Below are positions 34,215-47,160 of a stretch of DNA of 64,000 bases, piece after piece. The stretch's first letter is position 1. The number at the start of each line of letters is the position of its first letter. Under the pieces are notes generated by a model that had not been told where the DNA came from, searched no databases, and saw only the letters and a list, made by a program, of their open reading frames with translations. The position numbers and the translations under genes were made by a program. Where the stretch lies: the NCBI GenBank assembly GCA_947034885.2, contig OX344753.2, positions 19,220,001-19,284,000 of the forward strand. The letters are read 5' to 3'. This stretch comes from Thuidium tamariscinum (lineage: Eukaryota > Streptophyta > Bryopsida > Hypnales > Thuidiaceae).

Positions 34215-34440
34215 TGTTATGAATGGACTAAGATTCTTATAAAAGGAATATAGAAATATATACAAGACTTGTAATTCTTGTGAAAGGAATATAGATATAT
34301 TTACAAGGCTTGTAATTCTTATAAAAGGAGTATGGATATATTTACAAGACTTGTAATTCTTTTGAAAGGAGTATGGATATATTTACAGGCTTTGTAATTC
34401 TTGTGAAAGGAATAAGGAAATGTGTACAAGACTTATTTAT
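34215..34440. repeat. 41-bp tandem repeat, about five copies
   Basis: CTTGTAATTCTT followed by GAAAGGAATATGGATATATTTACAAGA-type sequence recurs, with GTAATT at 34271, 34312, 34353 and 34394, exactly 41 bp apart, plus partial units on both sides. It is non-coding. Confidence 0.85.
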
Positions 34441-37030
34441 AGACTCTAGAGTAATTAATATGTGTAATTTATTTTGCCAAGGAAAATACAACTTTTCAAG
34501 GATAAACCTTATTAAACCAAATTTGTGTATAGTCAAGGACAAATATTTGAGTCTTAAATACACAACTATTATTTTTGGCAAAAAAATAAACAATGCAATC
34601 TTTTTATTTAGACTAGAATTTATGGACAATTCCTTTTAATTATGGCATTTCTTTCTAATAGCAAAAATTTTGTACATGGAATAGAAAGCAAGTCATGCAT
34701 AGGAGGTAAACAAATTATTATGGATGTAAAGTGGAGATCTTGTCATAAATCCAATAGAAAGCAATCTTCAAAGGAAATAATATGGTCAGCAAATCATACT
34801 TGACTCTCTTCAAGGAAATATTTTGCATATTGTTTCCTCAATAGGCATCCATAGCGTTTGTAAGCAACATCCTTCTTATTGGGGCTCACCCTTGTTTCAT
34901 TTGTCTACCATTGGACAACAAATTGGGTTGTTGATTTTGGAAGAGACATTTTTTTTTGCTTGTTTCCTACAACCCATTTCTTACCAAATATTTTCTTATC
35001 TCATAACTCCCTACGCTTCATACCTTGATTTGCACTTCTTCTATTCAATTCAATACACTTCATTGCATTTTTCAAACTTACTTTATCACTTCCTACCACT
35101 ACAAAAAATAGGGCTAGTATAAACGATTGCAAAGAATGACTGTAATAGAGTCATTCTGGAGAAGAATGATTGAAAAATGACTAGTGCTCTATGAGTGATC
35201 CTAACTCCATCCTTGAGTTAAAACCTAACACACAAGTTCTTTGTCTAATTAAGTACTATCTCTTTATTGGGTGTTCAAAGAGTGCCTTACAAGTAATGAA
35301 CTCTTTGATAATGTTTGGTTTAGTCCTAAAAATCACTAAATTCGCTAATTTGTAGTAATGGTTAGTAGTTTAAAGGTTTTTGTGAATTTTCTAAATCTAG
35401 GTTTTAATTTAATACTTCAACTACTCTACTCTAATTAATTCTAAACTTTTCCAACTAATCTAACGTAAAAGACTAACTAATTGTTAATTCTCAGTATTTG
35501 GCAAAATAAAACTAAGAGAAAAACAATGAGAATAAAGATCAAGTAGGGGCGATTTACCTCCTTAGCGTAAATCTCCATCGTCCCGTCATCAAATATCATC
35601 ATTGGTATGAAATCGTTGGCGATCTTCCCATTGAATTCACCTTGCCCGTTCATCTAAACTAGTTCATGATAATTTTCCATTGTTGTTGGTAAATGAAAAT
35701 GATTCTAATTCCAAAATGCTAATGGTTATGGGAATTTAAATTAATTGTGTATTTTTATTAATTTCTAATTTCTTGGTAATTAGAAAAATACCACAAGTTA
35801 ATTTATTCCACTAAATTAAAGCTAATGACTTCCTAAGCAACTTGAGTAATTAAATTCCCAGCAAATATATCTATTCTAGATGAAGTCAATTGTTAATTCT
35901 AACTAACTTGTTAGTCTTTGTTATTGTTTTATTTTCTTTAGAATTTCTAGCCTAAATTCAAAGGGCAATTAATTAATTTAGAATAAAAAAATCTAATCAA
36001 ATCTTTCCAAATCTAATTAATTTTAATTCCCCTTAATTCTTAAAGAAATTAGTTGTCAATTTTGTCCTTTTCCTTTTGGCTTATTATCCCTAATAAAATA
36101 GAACTAACAAAATCCAAACCTTCTAAGAATCTAATTAATAACTAACTAACAAAGAATAAAGATCTTACTTTCAATAGTGAGATTTTGAAGAAATTGATTT
36201 TTTAATTGAGAATTCCCTCACGTATGCTTCTTCTACCTTTACTCTTTTTTACCCTCCTTCCTTCAATCATTCTTCCTATTGTTGTTGCAAATCTTGGAGA
36301 AAAGAGTTAGCTCTGGTGTTGAGTTGGAGTGGAATTTAGTGGAGAATTTTAAAATCTCAAAGATTAGATTTTGAGTGAAAATCAACAAAAAAGAAGGGTT
36401 GTGGCTCTAACTATCAACCCAATGATTTTTCTTTAAAATCAATTTTTTGTGATATCAACAATGTGATCAATCTGTTTCCAATGGAGTGTATTAATTCTGG
36501 TTGAGATCTGGACTCACCAATCCCCTCCGATTGATCAATTAGTAGCTTCCTAGACTTAGTCCCTCCAAATGTTCAGTCTATGGTTCCTTGGATCTTCTGT
36601 CCCCCCGAGCTAGACCCTGCCGTGGCTTGGCCATATGGTCGGGCGCCACTAGTCGGGTTTCTGTCCATCTCTGTTTGTCTTTTGGCTGTTCCTCGGGGGC
36701 TTTGGTCAAACTAGTTTGGTTTAAACAAGCTTGAAAGGTCTAATTTGGTCTTATAGTTAACTTGATAATTTTTGGATTTTTGATAAATGTGTAAAATTTT
36801 AAAATAATAATTCTTAAATGAGGGATTTTAAAGAGAGGTTTGCAATGTTAGAGAATTTTCAACTATACTTAGCCCTAATATTGAGATAGTAACCTATTGG
36901 AAGGAACTTAGTGTTGACAAAGAGATTTCCAACAATTGGGTTGAATCTTTTAGTATGACAAAGTCAAAGCTTCACTGTATTAGTTGATTCTAGGTTTTTA
37001 ATAGGAATTAGTATATTAAGTTTTCAAAGG
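34441..37030. other. AT-rich DNA without recognisable genes
   Basis: No gene is supported. 36490-36720 is a GC-richer patch (CCCCCCGAGCTAGACCCTGCC) with no recognised content. CACTACAAAAAATAGGGCTAG at 35098 resembles a CACTA-transposon end, but no partner end was found. Confidence 0.45.
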
Positions 37031-37034
37031 TTGA

Positions 37035-37310
37035 AGGAGCTAGGTACACACGACAGTGTTTAAACTAAGCTTCACCTTTAAATTCCTTAAAATATCACAC
37101 AATTTAGTATTTCAAGCTTAAGTGGCAAAGGAGGTACACATGAACAGTGTTTAAATTGAACTTTGACACCAAACACTCAAAATGTCTACACAGTTTTAGT
37201 ACTTCAAGATTTGAAAGCCAAAAGAGGTGCACATGATAGTATTTAAACTGAACTTTGGTACCAAATTCTTCAAGTTTCCACAAAGTAGTATTCAAAGGAA
37301 AGTTGAGGTC
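37035..37310. repeat. Tandem repeat of about 90 bp, three copies
   Basis: GTACACATGACAGTGTTTAAA followed by TGAACTTTGGTACCAAAT and a TTTAGTACTTCAAG segment recurs with starts at about 37044, 37134 and 37227 (90 and 93 bp apart). It is diverged and non-coding. Confidence 0.75.
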
Positions 37311-40300
37311 AATCGTCTACAACAAAAGAGAAATAAGAATCAATTGAAAGAACCCCAAGCCTTCAAAGTTCAACAAAAGCTAATAACAAACTTGGCTAAG
37401 ATCTTTGGTCTAAGCAATGCTCCACTGCTCTGGCCACGTCAGTAGCACGAATAAAGGAAAAGTGAACAAAGCATTGGTATGTAGGAAATGAGGGCACTAG
37501 CAACCTCGAAGGGGGTCCTTATATACCCGTTTTTGGGCCCTCCCCGATAAGTTGCTAATGAAAATATTTTGTTACTTTTCCCTTAATCTACTCTAAATGT
37601 AATTTCAAAATAATACTTATTTAATGGTGAAAAAATTTAGAACTCTCTCAATTTAACTAATAAAATCTTAGCCAAATCAAATCCAAGATCTTAACCCAAG
37701 ATATTTTGAAATTAACCCTAATCTATCTAGATATTTTGCAAATTAACCAAAAGTTAATTTGAAAATTGTCTTTCTTTAGTTCAAAGATGGTTTTTTATGC
37801 AAGAAAGAGATCTTGACCAAATTCAATCTTTGATTTCCCAAAAGATATTTCCAAATTCACTTTTAATTAACCGCAATTAACATTAAAAAAAAGTCAAATT
37901 AAGAGTTGACCCTCTCTATCTTTTAGGAAACAATTTGAAATGAAAATCCATCTACGCCATTGTCTTCATAAGACTCCAATTAGTCTAGAGGACCGCTTAC
38001 CCCTTTCTCCTAGGCCATTTGTGAGTGCAAATTGGAATTACAATAGCTCAAATTAAAAGTTAAAAGTTTAACTTTTGAAATTTGCACTTTTTGATGAATC
38101 TGTCAGGCCAGGGTCGTTAGGAATATTTGTGAGATTAAGGAATGTTTCCTCATTTGCTTCAATCGGACATCATTCGCTCCCGATACATTGCTCAACCCAC
38201 TACAAGTTGTAAATTCTAATGAAATTCAATGTCGATGCTAGTTCTGGTAGTTGGGAATGTTGGAATGTCTTCAAACTTGACTGCGCACTTATTTAGCACA
38301 CAAAATCCTAATCTAATTTTTAGTGAGATTTTACCGCAACATATGTAATTTCTAAGAATTTATGAATATGTTTGTCCGCAGTTGACTTCCCATAGAGTCA
38401 ACGTGGAATTCCGGAAAAATCCAAAATAATTTGGGCAACATCTAGGACACTCTGAGATTTTAAGTGTAAGTTCTACACTCGCTTGTACTTGTCTATTTTT
38501 AGTAATTTGGAATTACTTTGTCCAATTGGACAATTTAATTCTTGATACCCGGGAATCTTCGACAATTGCTTGATTCTTCTTGGTTCTTGGCATGTTCCTA
38601 CTCTTGAAACACTTCTCTGTAGTTTTCAATTGTCAATTCCACCATCTTCAATGCCCTGATACTTCAACTCTCAAAGTTATTTGTAAAGGTTTTTACTTTT
38701 AAATCTAATTTTTACTAGAATTGGATTTGAATTCTTATAGACTTTCTAGACCTATAATATATTCTGTTGGCTTCACTAGTATGCCATGTGCATCCTTAAA
38801 AGGTTGATTTTGCATAGACAAACACTAGGACTGATTAACTCTCATATTCCCACATATCTCGAAATTGCTAAATATTCTGTCAAACTTACTTCCAAGACTT
38901 AGAATGATGAAAATCCCTAGAATTAGGAATTTTCCACCTTCTAAGTTGTTTCTTCACCATTTTGGTAGAGACTGCTACCGAAACTCTACTACCACTCTTT
39001 TTATGTATTTTTCTTCTATAATTTAACTAAATTTCACAAAACATTCGCGAATAATAGACCCAGAGTTCTAAGTGCCAACTTGAGGGTTTATAGGCTCCTA
39101 CAATCATTGCCGACAAGTCATATATAAATGACTACAGTTTTATTATCACCATTCATTTTGAACTTCGATGAAGTAACGAATGACTAGGTCTACATGACAA
39201 AGGAAAGTTTTCGGCAGTATTTCTAAAAAATTGGGCACTTGCCTTTTTTTATAAGAACTTTGGGCTTGGAATGTCCACGTTAGATACTTTCTCAATCATT
39301 TGGCAGTTATGTGGCACTTATATAGTAATTGCAATACTATCAATGAACAATCTAACCAATCTAACATGTAAGTGCATTTAATGAGTTATTTTTTTAGTCA
39401 TGATGGAGTCTTTGCATTGTCTAAATGAATTGACATGTGGCAAGTCATTTTATAGTCATTCTAAAGTAATATGGATTTAGGGTAATGACAATTGCAAAGG
39501 AAGTAGTCACTTTATAGTTACATATAAACACATTCAAAATGTCACAGTGATATACCATATACAATATGCCATTCACAATAAATCATATGCCATACATAAT
39601 TATATACAATATACAATATATATTTAAACACTTTATACAATATAGCATGCACCATACATCATATTTGACTCATGTATCACAAGGCTTTCAAAAGCACTTA
39701 GTGTGTGAGTATCTAGAGATGAAATGAAAAGCTCTTTATAGGAGTAGGATAGTAGAAGGTAAGACAAACCATATGGGATAAGTAAAATGCAGGAATTGTA
39801 TTATAAGTAAAATTTCATACCTAATTAAGGCATAGTAGATTCACTTTCTGCAAAAGACTTTCAACTAATGAAAGTTGGTAAATCAATCTCACTTTCACTT
39901 TCAAAAAACCTTTTTGGAATTCAAGCCTCTAATCAAAATTTATAAACAAATTTGCTAAAAGGTTTAAGAAGGATTGGTATAGGAAGAATACAAAGGTCAC
40001 CCGTAGTTGACTTCCTCCAGACAAGGATATATATAATTGTCTTAAGTCTCTTCACCTAATGTAAGAAAAGTGCAAAAATTGATGTATAAGATGTTTACAA
40101 ATAGCAAAATGAATTATAATGCACAATATGCCAAAGTAATAGTGGAGTAATTGTGCAATAGTTTGAAACTTTTGAGTAGTCATTTAGAAGTCACAAGAAG
40201 TCATTTTTTAGTGAAACTAGAGCAACAATGTTGTCTTTTACATAAGGGAGAAATGGAACTTAACAACTCTCATTAGGTTGAAGATTTAAGTCAAAATCAT

Positions 40301-40385
40301 TTGTAAGATATAGATTTTTAATGATAAATTTGATGCTAATCGGCAAATGAGAAATTCCTTTATTGGTCTCTTATGATGATTGAAC
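37311..40385. other. AT-rich DNA without recognisable genes
   Basis: No coding frame is supported. 39540-39665 is a degenerate ATATACAATAT/CATACATAAT microsatellite-like stretch. Confidence 0.45.
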
Positions 40386-41150
40386 CCCTAAAAGAGTCAT
40401 ATTTAAAGATAGTATTATATGTATTCGTAGTGAATGTTTCAAGGTAGGGGCTTTTGTTAGAAACTGAGGGTAGTACATCATGGGATTTTCTAGATGTGCA
40501 AGGGTTGTAATCAATCATGGACTTGTAAGATTTCTAAACCTATACGACACATATTGATGCATAGAAGAGCTTCAACTAACACTAAACAATTCAAAGTAGG
40601 CATGAGTGCTTTACCAACTCTTACAAATTTAATTCTAAATAATTCATAAGACTTCTTTACAATCTTGCATGAAATTTAAAAGCAACAAGACCAATCAATC
40701 CTTAGAGGGTATTTGAAGTCTTCAAAGGACTAGCCAAACTTGTATTTTTGTTTTCTTATATAGACATCATGTACCTTGTTCAAATCAGCAATCAATGATG
40801 AGTTTCTACTTTGCCATGGACAATTTCAAAGCTACATTTTAGAAAAAATTTCAAATTTTTTGATGTAAAAACTCAAAATTCAATTTGTGATGAAATGTCA
40901 AGACTTAAGTTGATAGATGTATCTCATAAAGACAAAGAAAATAATATCAAAATGTTCACATGTAACTATATGTAATTAAGTATTAGAGAAGTATTCATGA
41001 AGATTCTTTGAAACCAAGCCCTTCATGCTACATCTATCACTTAAGGGTTAAACATCACGGAATCTCTCTACTTAGGTGATTGAACACAAATACCAACTAA
41101 TTATTGTGGCTCAAGTGCAAATGAAATCAAAAGAAGATATCAAAGTGTGG
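40386..41150. repeat. Dispersed repeat, copy A
   Basis: It aligns with 59081-59211 plus 59837-60342; shared stretches include GTAGTGAATGTTTCAA, GGGATTTTCTA, TTGTAATCAATCAT and AGAAGAGCTTCAAC. This copy is uninterrupted and shows the state before the insertion at 59212. No coding content was recognised. Confidence 0.75.
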
Positions 41151-41225
41151 GCACTTGATTCCCACCCTTGGAATGAAGCAAACACAACCAGGCTTTATAT
41201 TTTGTAAGTCCTATAGGTGTCTAAG

Positions 41226-41371
41226 GGCCTATTTACACCCAAAAATTTTGGGTTGGGATCTAGAGGAATGGAGTCTTTGGATTGGAACTTTGGATTGGTA
41301 CCATAGCTATCTTCCAATCAAAATACTCCATTCTTTTGGGCCCTAATCCAAAGTTTTTTGGTGTAAATAGG
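41226..41371. mobile_element. hAT-like MITE, 146 bp
   Basis: Inverted ends GGCCTATTTACACCCAAAAA and TTTTTTGGTGTAAATAGG (inverted), with a 7-bp direct repeat GTCTAAG directly outside (41219-41225 and 41372-41378; an eighth base mismatches). Size, end sequence and target-repeat length fit hAT-type MITEs. No coding capacity. Confidence 0.8.
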
Positions 41372-41378
41372 GTCTAAG

Positions 41379-42653
41379 TGTCAATTCATTGTGCCTTCTA
41401 AGCAATGGATCTTTTCTACCTACTTGGCTTTGCTAATGAGTTGGGTTGGATGATCCTAACATGATTCCTTTTAACTATTCAAGTTTGCCTTCTAACTTCT
41501 GATTAATTTAATAAATCTCTACTAATTGGACTTGTTATTCAAGGTTGCCTTCAAATTCTAAATCAATTTGGTAATTCAATCTATTATGATTTGAGATAGA
41601 ATGATATGCTTCATTTTCATACTTTTATAAGATTTATTTACATACATACTAATAGAGGATCTCCAATGCAAAAGAAAAAGAAAAAGAACAAAATAATGCA
41701 TTTTATATTCTTACAATCACAATACAATGGGTACAAAGTGTTGTAAGCCATATTGAAGACAATTGTTGAGTACTTGAATGTTGCAAAGCAAAAATGAAAT
41801 GAAGAATTGCAAGTAATGAAGTGATCGACTTAAAACAAAGAACACTTTATAGGATAGTTGGATGTACATTGATGTTTTGGAGGGACCAAGTATAAGGAAG
41901 TAAGGATAATAGTAAGTAAAATAGATAGATATGTAAAAAAATAACATTGAATACATGTTGCTTTATATTCAAAGGAGTCAAGCTTTTGTAATTGAATACT
42001 CTTGAATTACACATGAAAAATGGAAATAAAAAAAAGTACAAATGTCATTTACAAAAAACTTGGAATAATTTTTGGATATTGAAGAAAGTTTCAATTTATA
42101 TAATATGGATTAAAAAATTTCAATAATAAGAATTCAAAGAAAGGGCTAATGAGGTTTTGCACCTTTGAATTGAATTAATCACATATACAATTGCTTGTGT
42201 AGATCCTTGTTGATTGCTTTAAGTTTTCAACAATTTTTGTCAAGTATAGTATCTTATGCATTAGTTAGGCCAGTTTTTAAACCATGTTATTTACAATATA
42301 GATTAAAGACAAATATTCATTATTTAAGATACAAACTCCTAGGAGATCTAATCATAATTGTTCCCTAAGTATGCTTTGAACTTTAGCATCAAAAGCGACC
42401 TCAAAAGTTGCCCTTGCTTTTGATGTTTCTTTTTATATCTATAAATTTTATTATTACTAGTAAAATTTTCCTCTATCCTTTATCTTATTTAATTGAACTG
42501 GTTTTGAAATACAAGCATTTTGCCAAATTGATTTAATAACTTTTACTTTCAACTTTCACTACCTAAGTGCCTTCTGCACACTAGTCATTTCATATCTTAT
42601 TGCACACTTGATGACACTAGAAGAAAACTACACTATTCATGCAAGAAACTACG
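41379..42653. other. AT-rich DNA without recognisable genes
   Basis: No supported frame, repeat pair or RNA gene is seen. Confidence 0.45.
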
Positions 42654-42657
42654 TTAA

Positions 42658-43599
42658 CCCCTAAACCCCTAAACATTGTTTTTTGAGATTATAGATTTTT
42701 TGGGCAGCTCACTACGGATGGATTTTTTATTTTTTTTCTTTGAAATTTTGATACAATGTGTGTCCGAGGAGTAGCTTTAAGGCCCAACAATTTTCATAAC
42801 TTTTGACTTTGTGGATAAAAAGTTATGGCATGATATGTCACTTTGTTTGCTCGGCGGGCAGCCCGGGCAGATGACAAAACTTTTCCAAAAAAACTTTTTT
42901 TTGAAAAGTGAAATTTCAAATTGATTCTTTAGGTTTATACATGGGAAGCTTTGAATCAATCCATTCCGATCAATGAGTCAAAAGTTATGAAGATTTTGAG
43001 CTTGGGGTAGTTTGCGGCCAGTTACAGAATCTCCACAATACAAAAAAAGTTTGAAATTCTTCATTTAATTCAATTTTTCATATTTTTGGAAAAAAATAAA
43101 AGCAAAAGGTGTAGATTAATTATTTCAACATTTTAACCATTGGAATTGAAAATTTTCAATTCCATGAATAAAATGTTCACAATTTAGTATTTTGGCTCAT
43201 TTTTTACTTCTTTCTACTTACTTATTTTTTCCTATATGTTGCACAATTCCAAATGGTTTGAAATTTTTTGAGAATGTAGCCAACTTGCATTGAAGTATGA
43301 ATTCAAAGAGTAACCACTATTTTGAATTTTTTTTCACACAAATGTGACCTTGTGAAGTGCAGCTGCCTGGATTTTTGCAAGGATAAAAAAACAGTTTTTG
43401 TCAATTCAAATGCTTATATCTTGCAATCTACATGGTGGAAATTCTGAAATTTTTTTCCACATGTTTACAAACCACCTTACTACAAGATCCTACGGTTACA
43501 TGAGTCAAAAATGTGTTTTAAAAAAAAAAATTACTCTTGAATTAGAAATGGCAGTTTTGGAGCATTTTTTGGGTGAAAACACTGTTAGGGGTTTAGGGG
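42658..43599. mobile_element. Non-autonomous piggyBac element (942 bp), relative of the one at 21663
   Basis: TTAA at 42654-42657 and 43600-43603 flanks inverted ends CCCCTAAACCCCTAA and TTAGGGGTTTAGGGG, 15 bp perfect. The left 230 bp share with the inverted right end of 21663-27739 the string TGTTTTTTG..ATTATA..ATTTTTTGGG, then CCGAGGAGTA and GGCGGGCAG in the same order. No transposase frame, so it depends on a relative. It ends 73 bp before the left edge of duplication unit 2. Confidence 0.88.
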
Positions 43600-43711
43600 T
43601 TAAACTTGCCAAACCTGCGTTTTAGTTAACAAAAACTGCGTTGGGACTGCGTTGTGTTCAACATAACGTGTGGAGTGAATTGGAAGGCATTTGATATCAA
43701 ATGAAAACATG

Positions 43712-45298
43712 TCATTGTTTCATTGCATTCCTATCTGAGCTAAATATGCTGGCAAGTGTCAACAAAGCTACACTAAGGAGGCATGGCGTGACGATCATTA
43801 CCAAGGCTACATCGAGATTAGAAGTGACTGAAGGCACACAAATACTTCCATACTTCACCAGCACTGCACCCGCAACACAACTTGCACTTAACTTCCCAAA
43901 GTACTGTAGCTCGCCCTGTAAGGACACTCCATACCAAAGCTCTCAGTGCTCATGCTGTAATGCTTCTTAGAAAAAACAACCCGATAGCAAGTATAACAAA
44001 GAAAATTGATCCAAAAAAAACACATTACAAAAATGAAGGAGCATACTCAAACTCACTTGCTCTTATTTCTATGAAACATGATCACCTTACTGTTAAAATG
44101 GCGAAAGTTAAAGAGAATGACACTGTCTAGAACCTTAGATCTACGCCAGCCCTTAGGCACTAATACGTCACACTTTGGCGCTCCAAAACACATGATTTAA
44201 CTATTTTGATCATGCAACAACGAATTAAAAGCTATTATAGAAAATAATGTACTTTAATTAAAGCTGTGAAAATTTGAATGGGAGCTAGCCTTGGATTTCT
44301 ATTGTGATATGTTTTGTGCTAAGAAGATAATTGGAGTTAAAATAGGATTAGAACTGTTCCAAATTTTGAGGGTATATGTCAGATGAGCTACAAAATTTTA
44401 TGTAGAGATTGCAAGTATTCAAGAAATAAAATTGAAGACATTCAGTTGTTGTACAAAATTTAAGTGTAAGAGAACTCTACAAACCTAAATTCGAAATCTA
44501 CAGAGAGAAGTCAATAGAAGGGGCCCCAACTATAATAGTTAAACTTTTTATCACATAGACTGGGTCAGATGAGTACTTTCTTATTGTTCAGTTCTATATA
44601 TTCTTAACCTACAAAATGAAAAATTCTTCATTAATTGCGGGGACATGAAAACAAGCCTTCTAAATTATTATTTTTACAATACGTTAGTGAATTTGAAAAC
44701 CATAAAATCCTATTAGGTTTGAACTTTGAATGCCTTATTCTTCCAAATTGCGCCATGTTTGCAACGCAAACCCCTAAGATTCCAACAAAATGACCTAAAA
44801 TTGCAGCACAGGAAGAGAGACAGAGGCCTACCTACAAGAATGTATCCCAAATTTTCCACCGAAAGCAAAAGCGGGAAAATTATCTTTCAGAATTCTATTT
44901 CATTTCTCACAAGAACTTCAGTCGAGTATTTCATATTCGAAATCCAGAGAAGAAAACCCTCGTAATCTTATCATTTCAAATTACACCCTATTATTCCACG
45001 CAAACCTTCCAAATCTCGACCAAATGACCCAAAATCACAACAAAGAGAAAAGGAAATCCGGAGTACTTACCGGTGGTGGAAATGTCGGAGACTCCTTCCT
45101 CTCATCTTCACCAACTGAAGCTCGGGCGCGACGTACTCTGCCAGCAGCTCGATTCTGCCCCGAAAAAGCATCCATATGGTTGAAAAAATGGGCGGAGAGG
45201 CAATTCCGGGAAGTGAGACGAGTTCTGATTTGAGAGGAAGGAAGAAATGGTGGGGCAGCTGTGCGTAGTGCAGACATTTCCGCCATTGCGCCCGCCAT
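43712..45298 (-). CDS. Small plastid-targeted membrane protein, copy 2
   Basis: Exons 45071-45298, 44836-44883 and 43712-43915 give 159 aa, one residue fewer than copy 1 (a Pro is missing before NLDVALVMIV). All splice junctions are conserved. The transit-peptide-like leader differs at several positions (for example RTAAPPFLPSSQIRT against RTSIPPFLPSSQVRT), while the two hydrophobic stretches of exon 3 are unchanged. Conservation of the frame despite flanking indels suggests both copies were functional after the duplication. Function unknown. Confidence 0.7.
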
Positions 45299-45442
45299 AG
45301 CTCAGGATTGCTCCACAGCGGATGGGGGCTCAGGGTTGTGTTATCCGGGCTCCCATATACCCACCGGTTCGAAGCACTATCCGGGTTTCGGATTGCCCGA
45401 TAACACTATTGGAAGGACGGTGCCCGATAGTAGTCCCCTTAA

Positions 45443-46413
45443 CCCTAGACCGCCCAAGGTCCAACCAGGCTTAAAAACTGCTTGCCTTTGCAAGTCTGAA
45501 GATTCAAAATTAGAGTATGTTATGAAGATCTTAACTGTACAAAATTGTAGTGTGCATGTTGTAGATGGTGTGGAACAAATTTGGGGTCGTTTGACCATAT
45601 AGATTGAAAGATTATAATGTTTTAGTGTTAATAAAAGGTGCGGAAATTTTCTTAAAAACACATTTGGAGGTGAAATTTGATTTCTAAATCTACTCAAATG
45701 AAATAACTTTAAGTTACAAAGTGATTCAAAACTAGAAGATAAAAACTTTGGTGAGAAAAAATATCATACAAATGAATCAATGTGTTTGCAAAATGAATTT
45801 GAAATGTTAAAAAACAGTGAAGAAAGTAGCAAAAAATCACATCTATGACTGAACCTCCTTCTACTAAAATGCTTCTCAGTCACTCAAAACCTCTTGGATT
45901 GACATGAAATTTCAAGCACAAGAACTAGACAAGTATGCAAAACTTCTCCAACAAGAAATTTTGAAAAAGAATCATGTATGTAGAAGTTATGAGCCGCCAA
46001 AGTTCTCTAAATTGCAAAAAAGTCTGGATTTTGAACTTCGAATTGCTCCCAAGCATTCAAAACAACTTGGATTGGCATGTAAATTTTACCACAATAACTA
46101 TACCTTAAGGGGAAAAAAACCCAACAAATATTATTGAAAACTAACATTTTATGAAAAAGATACAAGCCCCCAAAGTTGCAGCCATTACAACACAGTGTGC
46201 TGAGCTCAAATGGAACCTGTGAACTTTGAATGGCTCTCACAAACTCAATACGTCTTGTATTGATCTGAAATGTTTACCATAACAACTAGACTAGTATGCA
46301 CAACTTTCCCAACAATTTTTATTGAATTCAAACATTGGATGCAAAAGTTATGGCACTTGAAAGTTGACTGCCAGTATGTGTGGACATATTTCGTCCACTT
46401 GGGCGGTCTAGGG
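45443..46413. mobile_element. TTAA-flanked MITE with 16-bp TIRs (second piggyBac-like family)
   Basis: TTAA at 45439-45442 and 46414-46417; inverted ends CCCTAGACCGCCCAAG and CTTGGGCGGTCTAGGG, 16 bp perfect. The site is empty in unit 1 (about 7416-7430), so insertion followed the duplication. The interior has about three diverged tandem units of 180 bp or so (each with CAAAACxxCTTGGATTGxCATG and GAGCCGCCAAAG-like stretches) and no coding frame. The ends differ from the CCCCTAAA family, so a different transposase source is expected. Confidence 0.9.
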
Positions 46414-46845
46414 TTAATAAGCCATTTTGCATACAGCGCAGACCAACTGAAAGACGAACCAACGACAAATACTAATCATTTAGGGCAAACTAAAGAGAAT
46501 ATCTAATCATGTTTATTCCCTATGTATTTGAACCTTATCAATCAGCCTGGACCCATGCTTAGGCTCGTCTCAGAGTTTCAAGTCCTCTCAATTTATTTTC
46601 TTAAAGTTTGGAGCAAATAATACAGCAAATGATAGAACAAACTGAATGCTATAAGTCATGTCAAAATTGATTGATCTAATTTAAAGAATATAAACAAGAG
46701 CTTCCAAAAGGATGCATCCTCCTGCAGTGGCTACTACAAAGGCAATTGATTCACTTACAGAACAACAAGGAATACACTCTCTTCCCAACATCGCGCTCAG
46801 TTACACTCACGAGATAGAAATAGAAGTTCGAGCGAACAATCTTTA

Positions 46846-47085
46846 AAAATTTTATCGTGCAAATCTTTTTATGTACACTGAGCCCTACTCCATAAAATGG
46901 ATATTCAGTATGATTTTATTATGCAAGCTTCCTTGTATACAGTGAGCCCAACTCCATAAAATGGATATTCATTCTGATTTTATTATGCAAATCTACTTGT
47001 TTACAGTGAGCCCAACTCCATTAAATGGATACTCATCCTGATTTTATAATGAAAATATGCTTATGTACACTGAGACCAACTGAGA
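46846..47085. repeat. 63-bp tandem repeat 3' of transporter copy 2
   Basis: Four units matching 7855-8095, again immediately downstream of the transporter stop codon, with GTACACTGAGCCCAACTCC as the recurring core. Confidence 0.8.
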
Positions 47086-47160
47086 AGTGCTTGCCAAAGG
47101 CTGCATTCTAACTCCTGCATTGGCAAATAATTTACTTAAATGATACCAATGAATTGATGA

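Noticed and set aside
35098..35160. CACTACAAAAAATAGGG, resembling the terminus of a CACTA (Spm-like) transposon
   Set aside because: No inverted partner end was found in the following several kilobases and no 3-bp target duplication could be identified.
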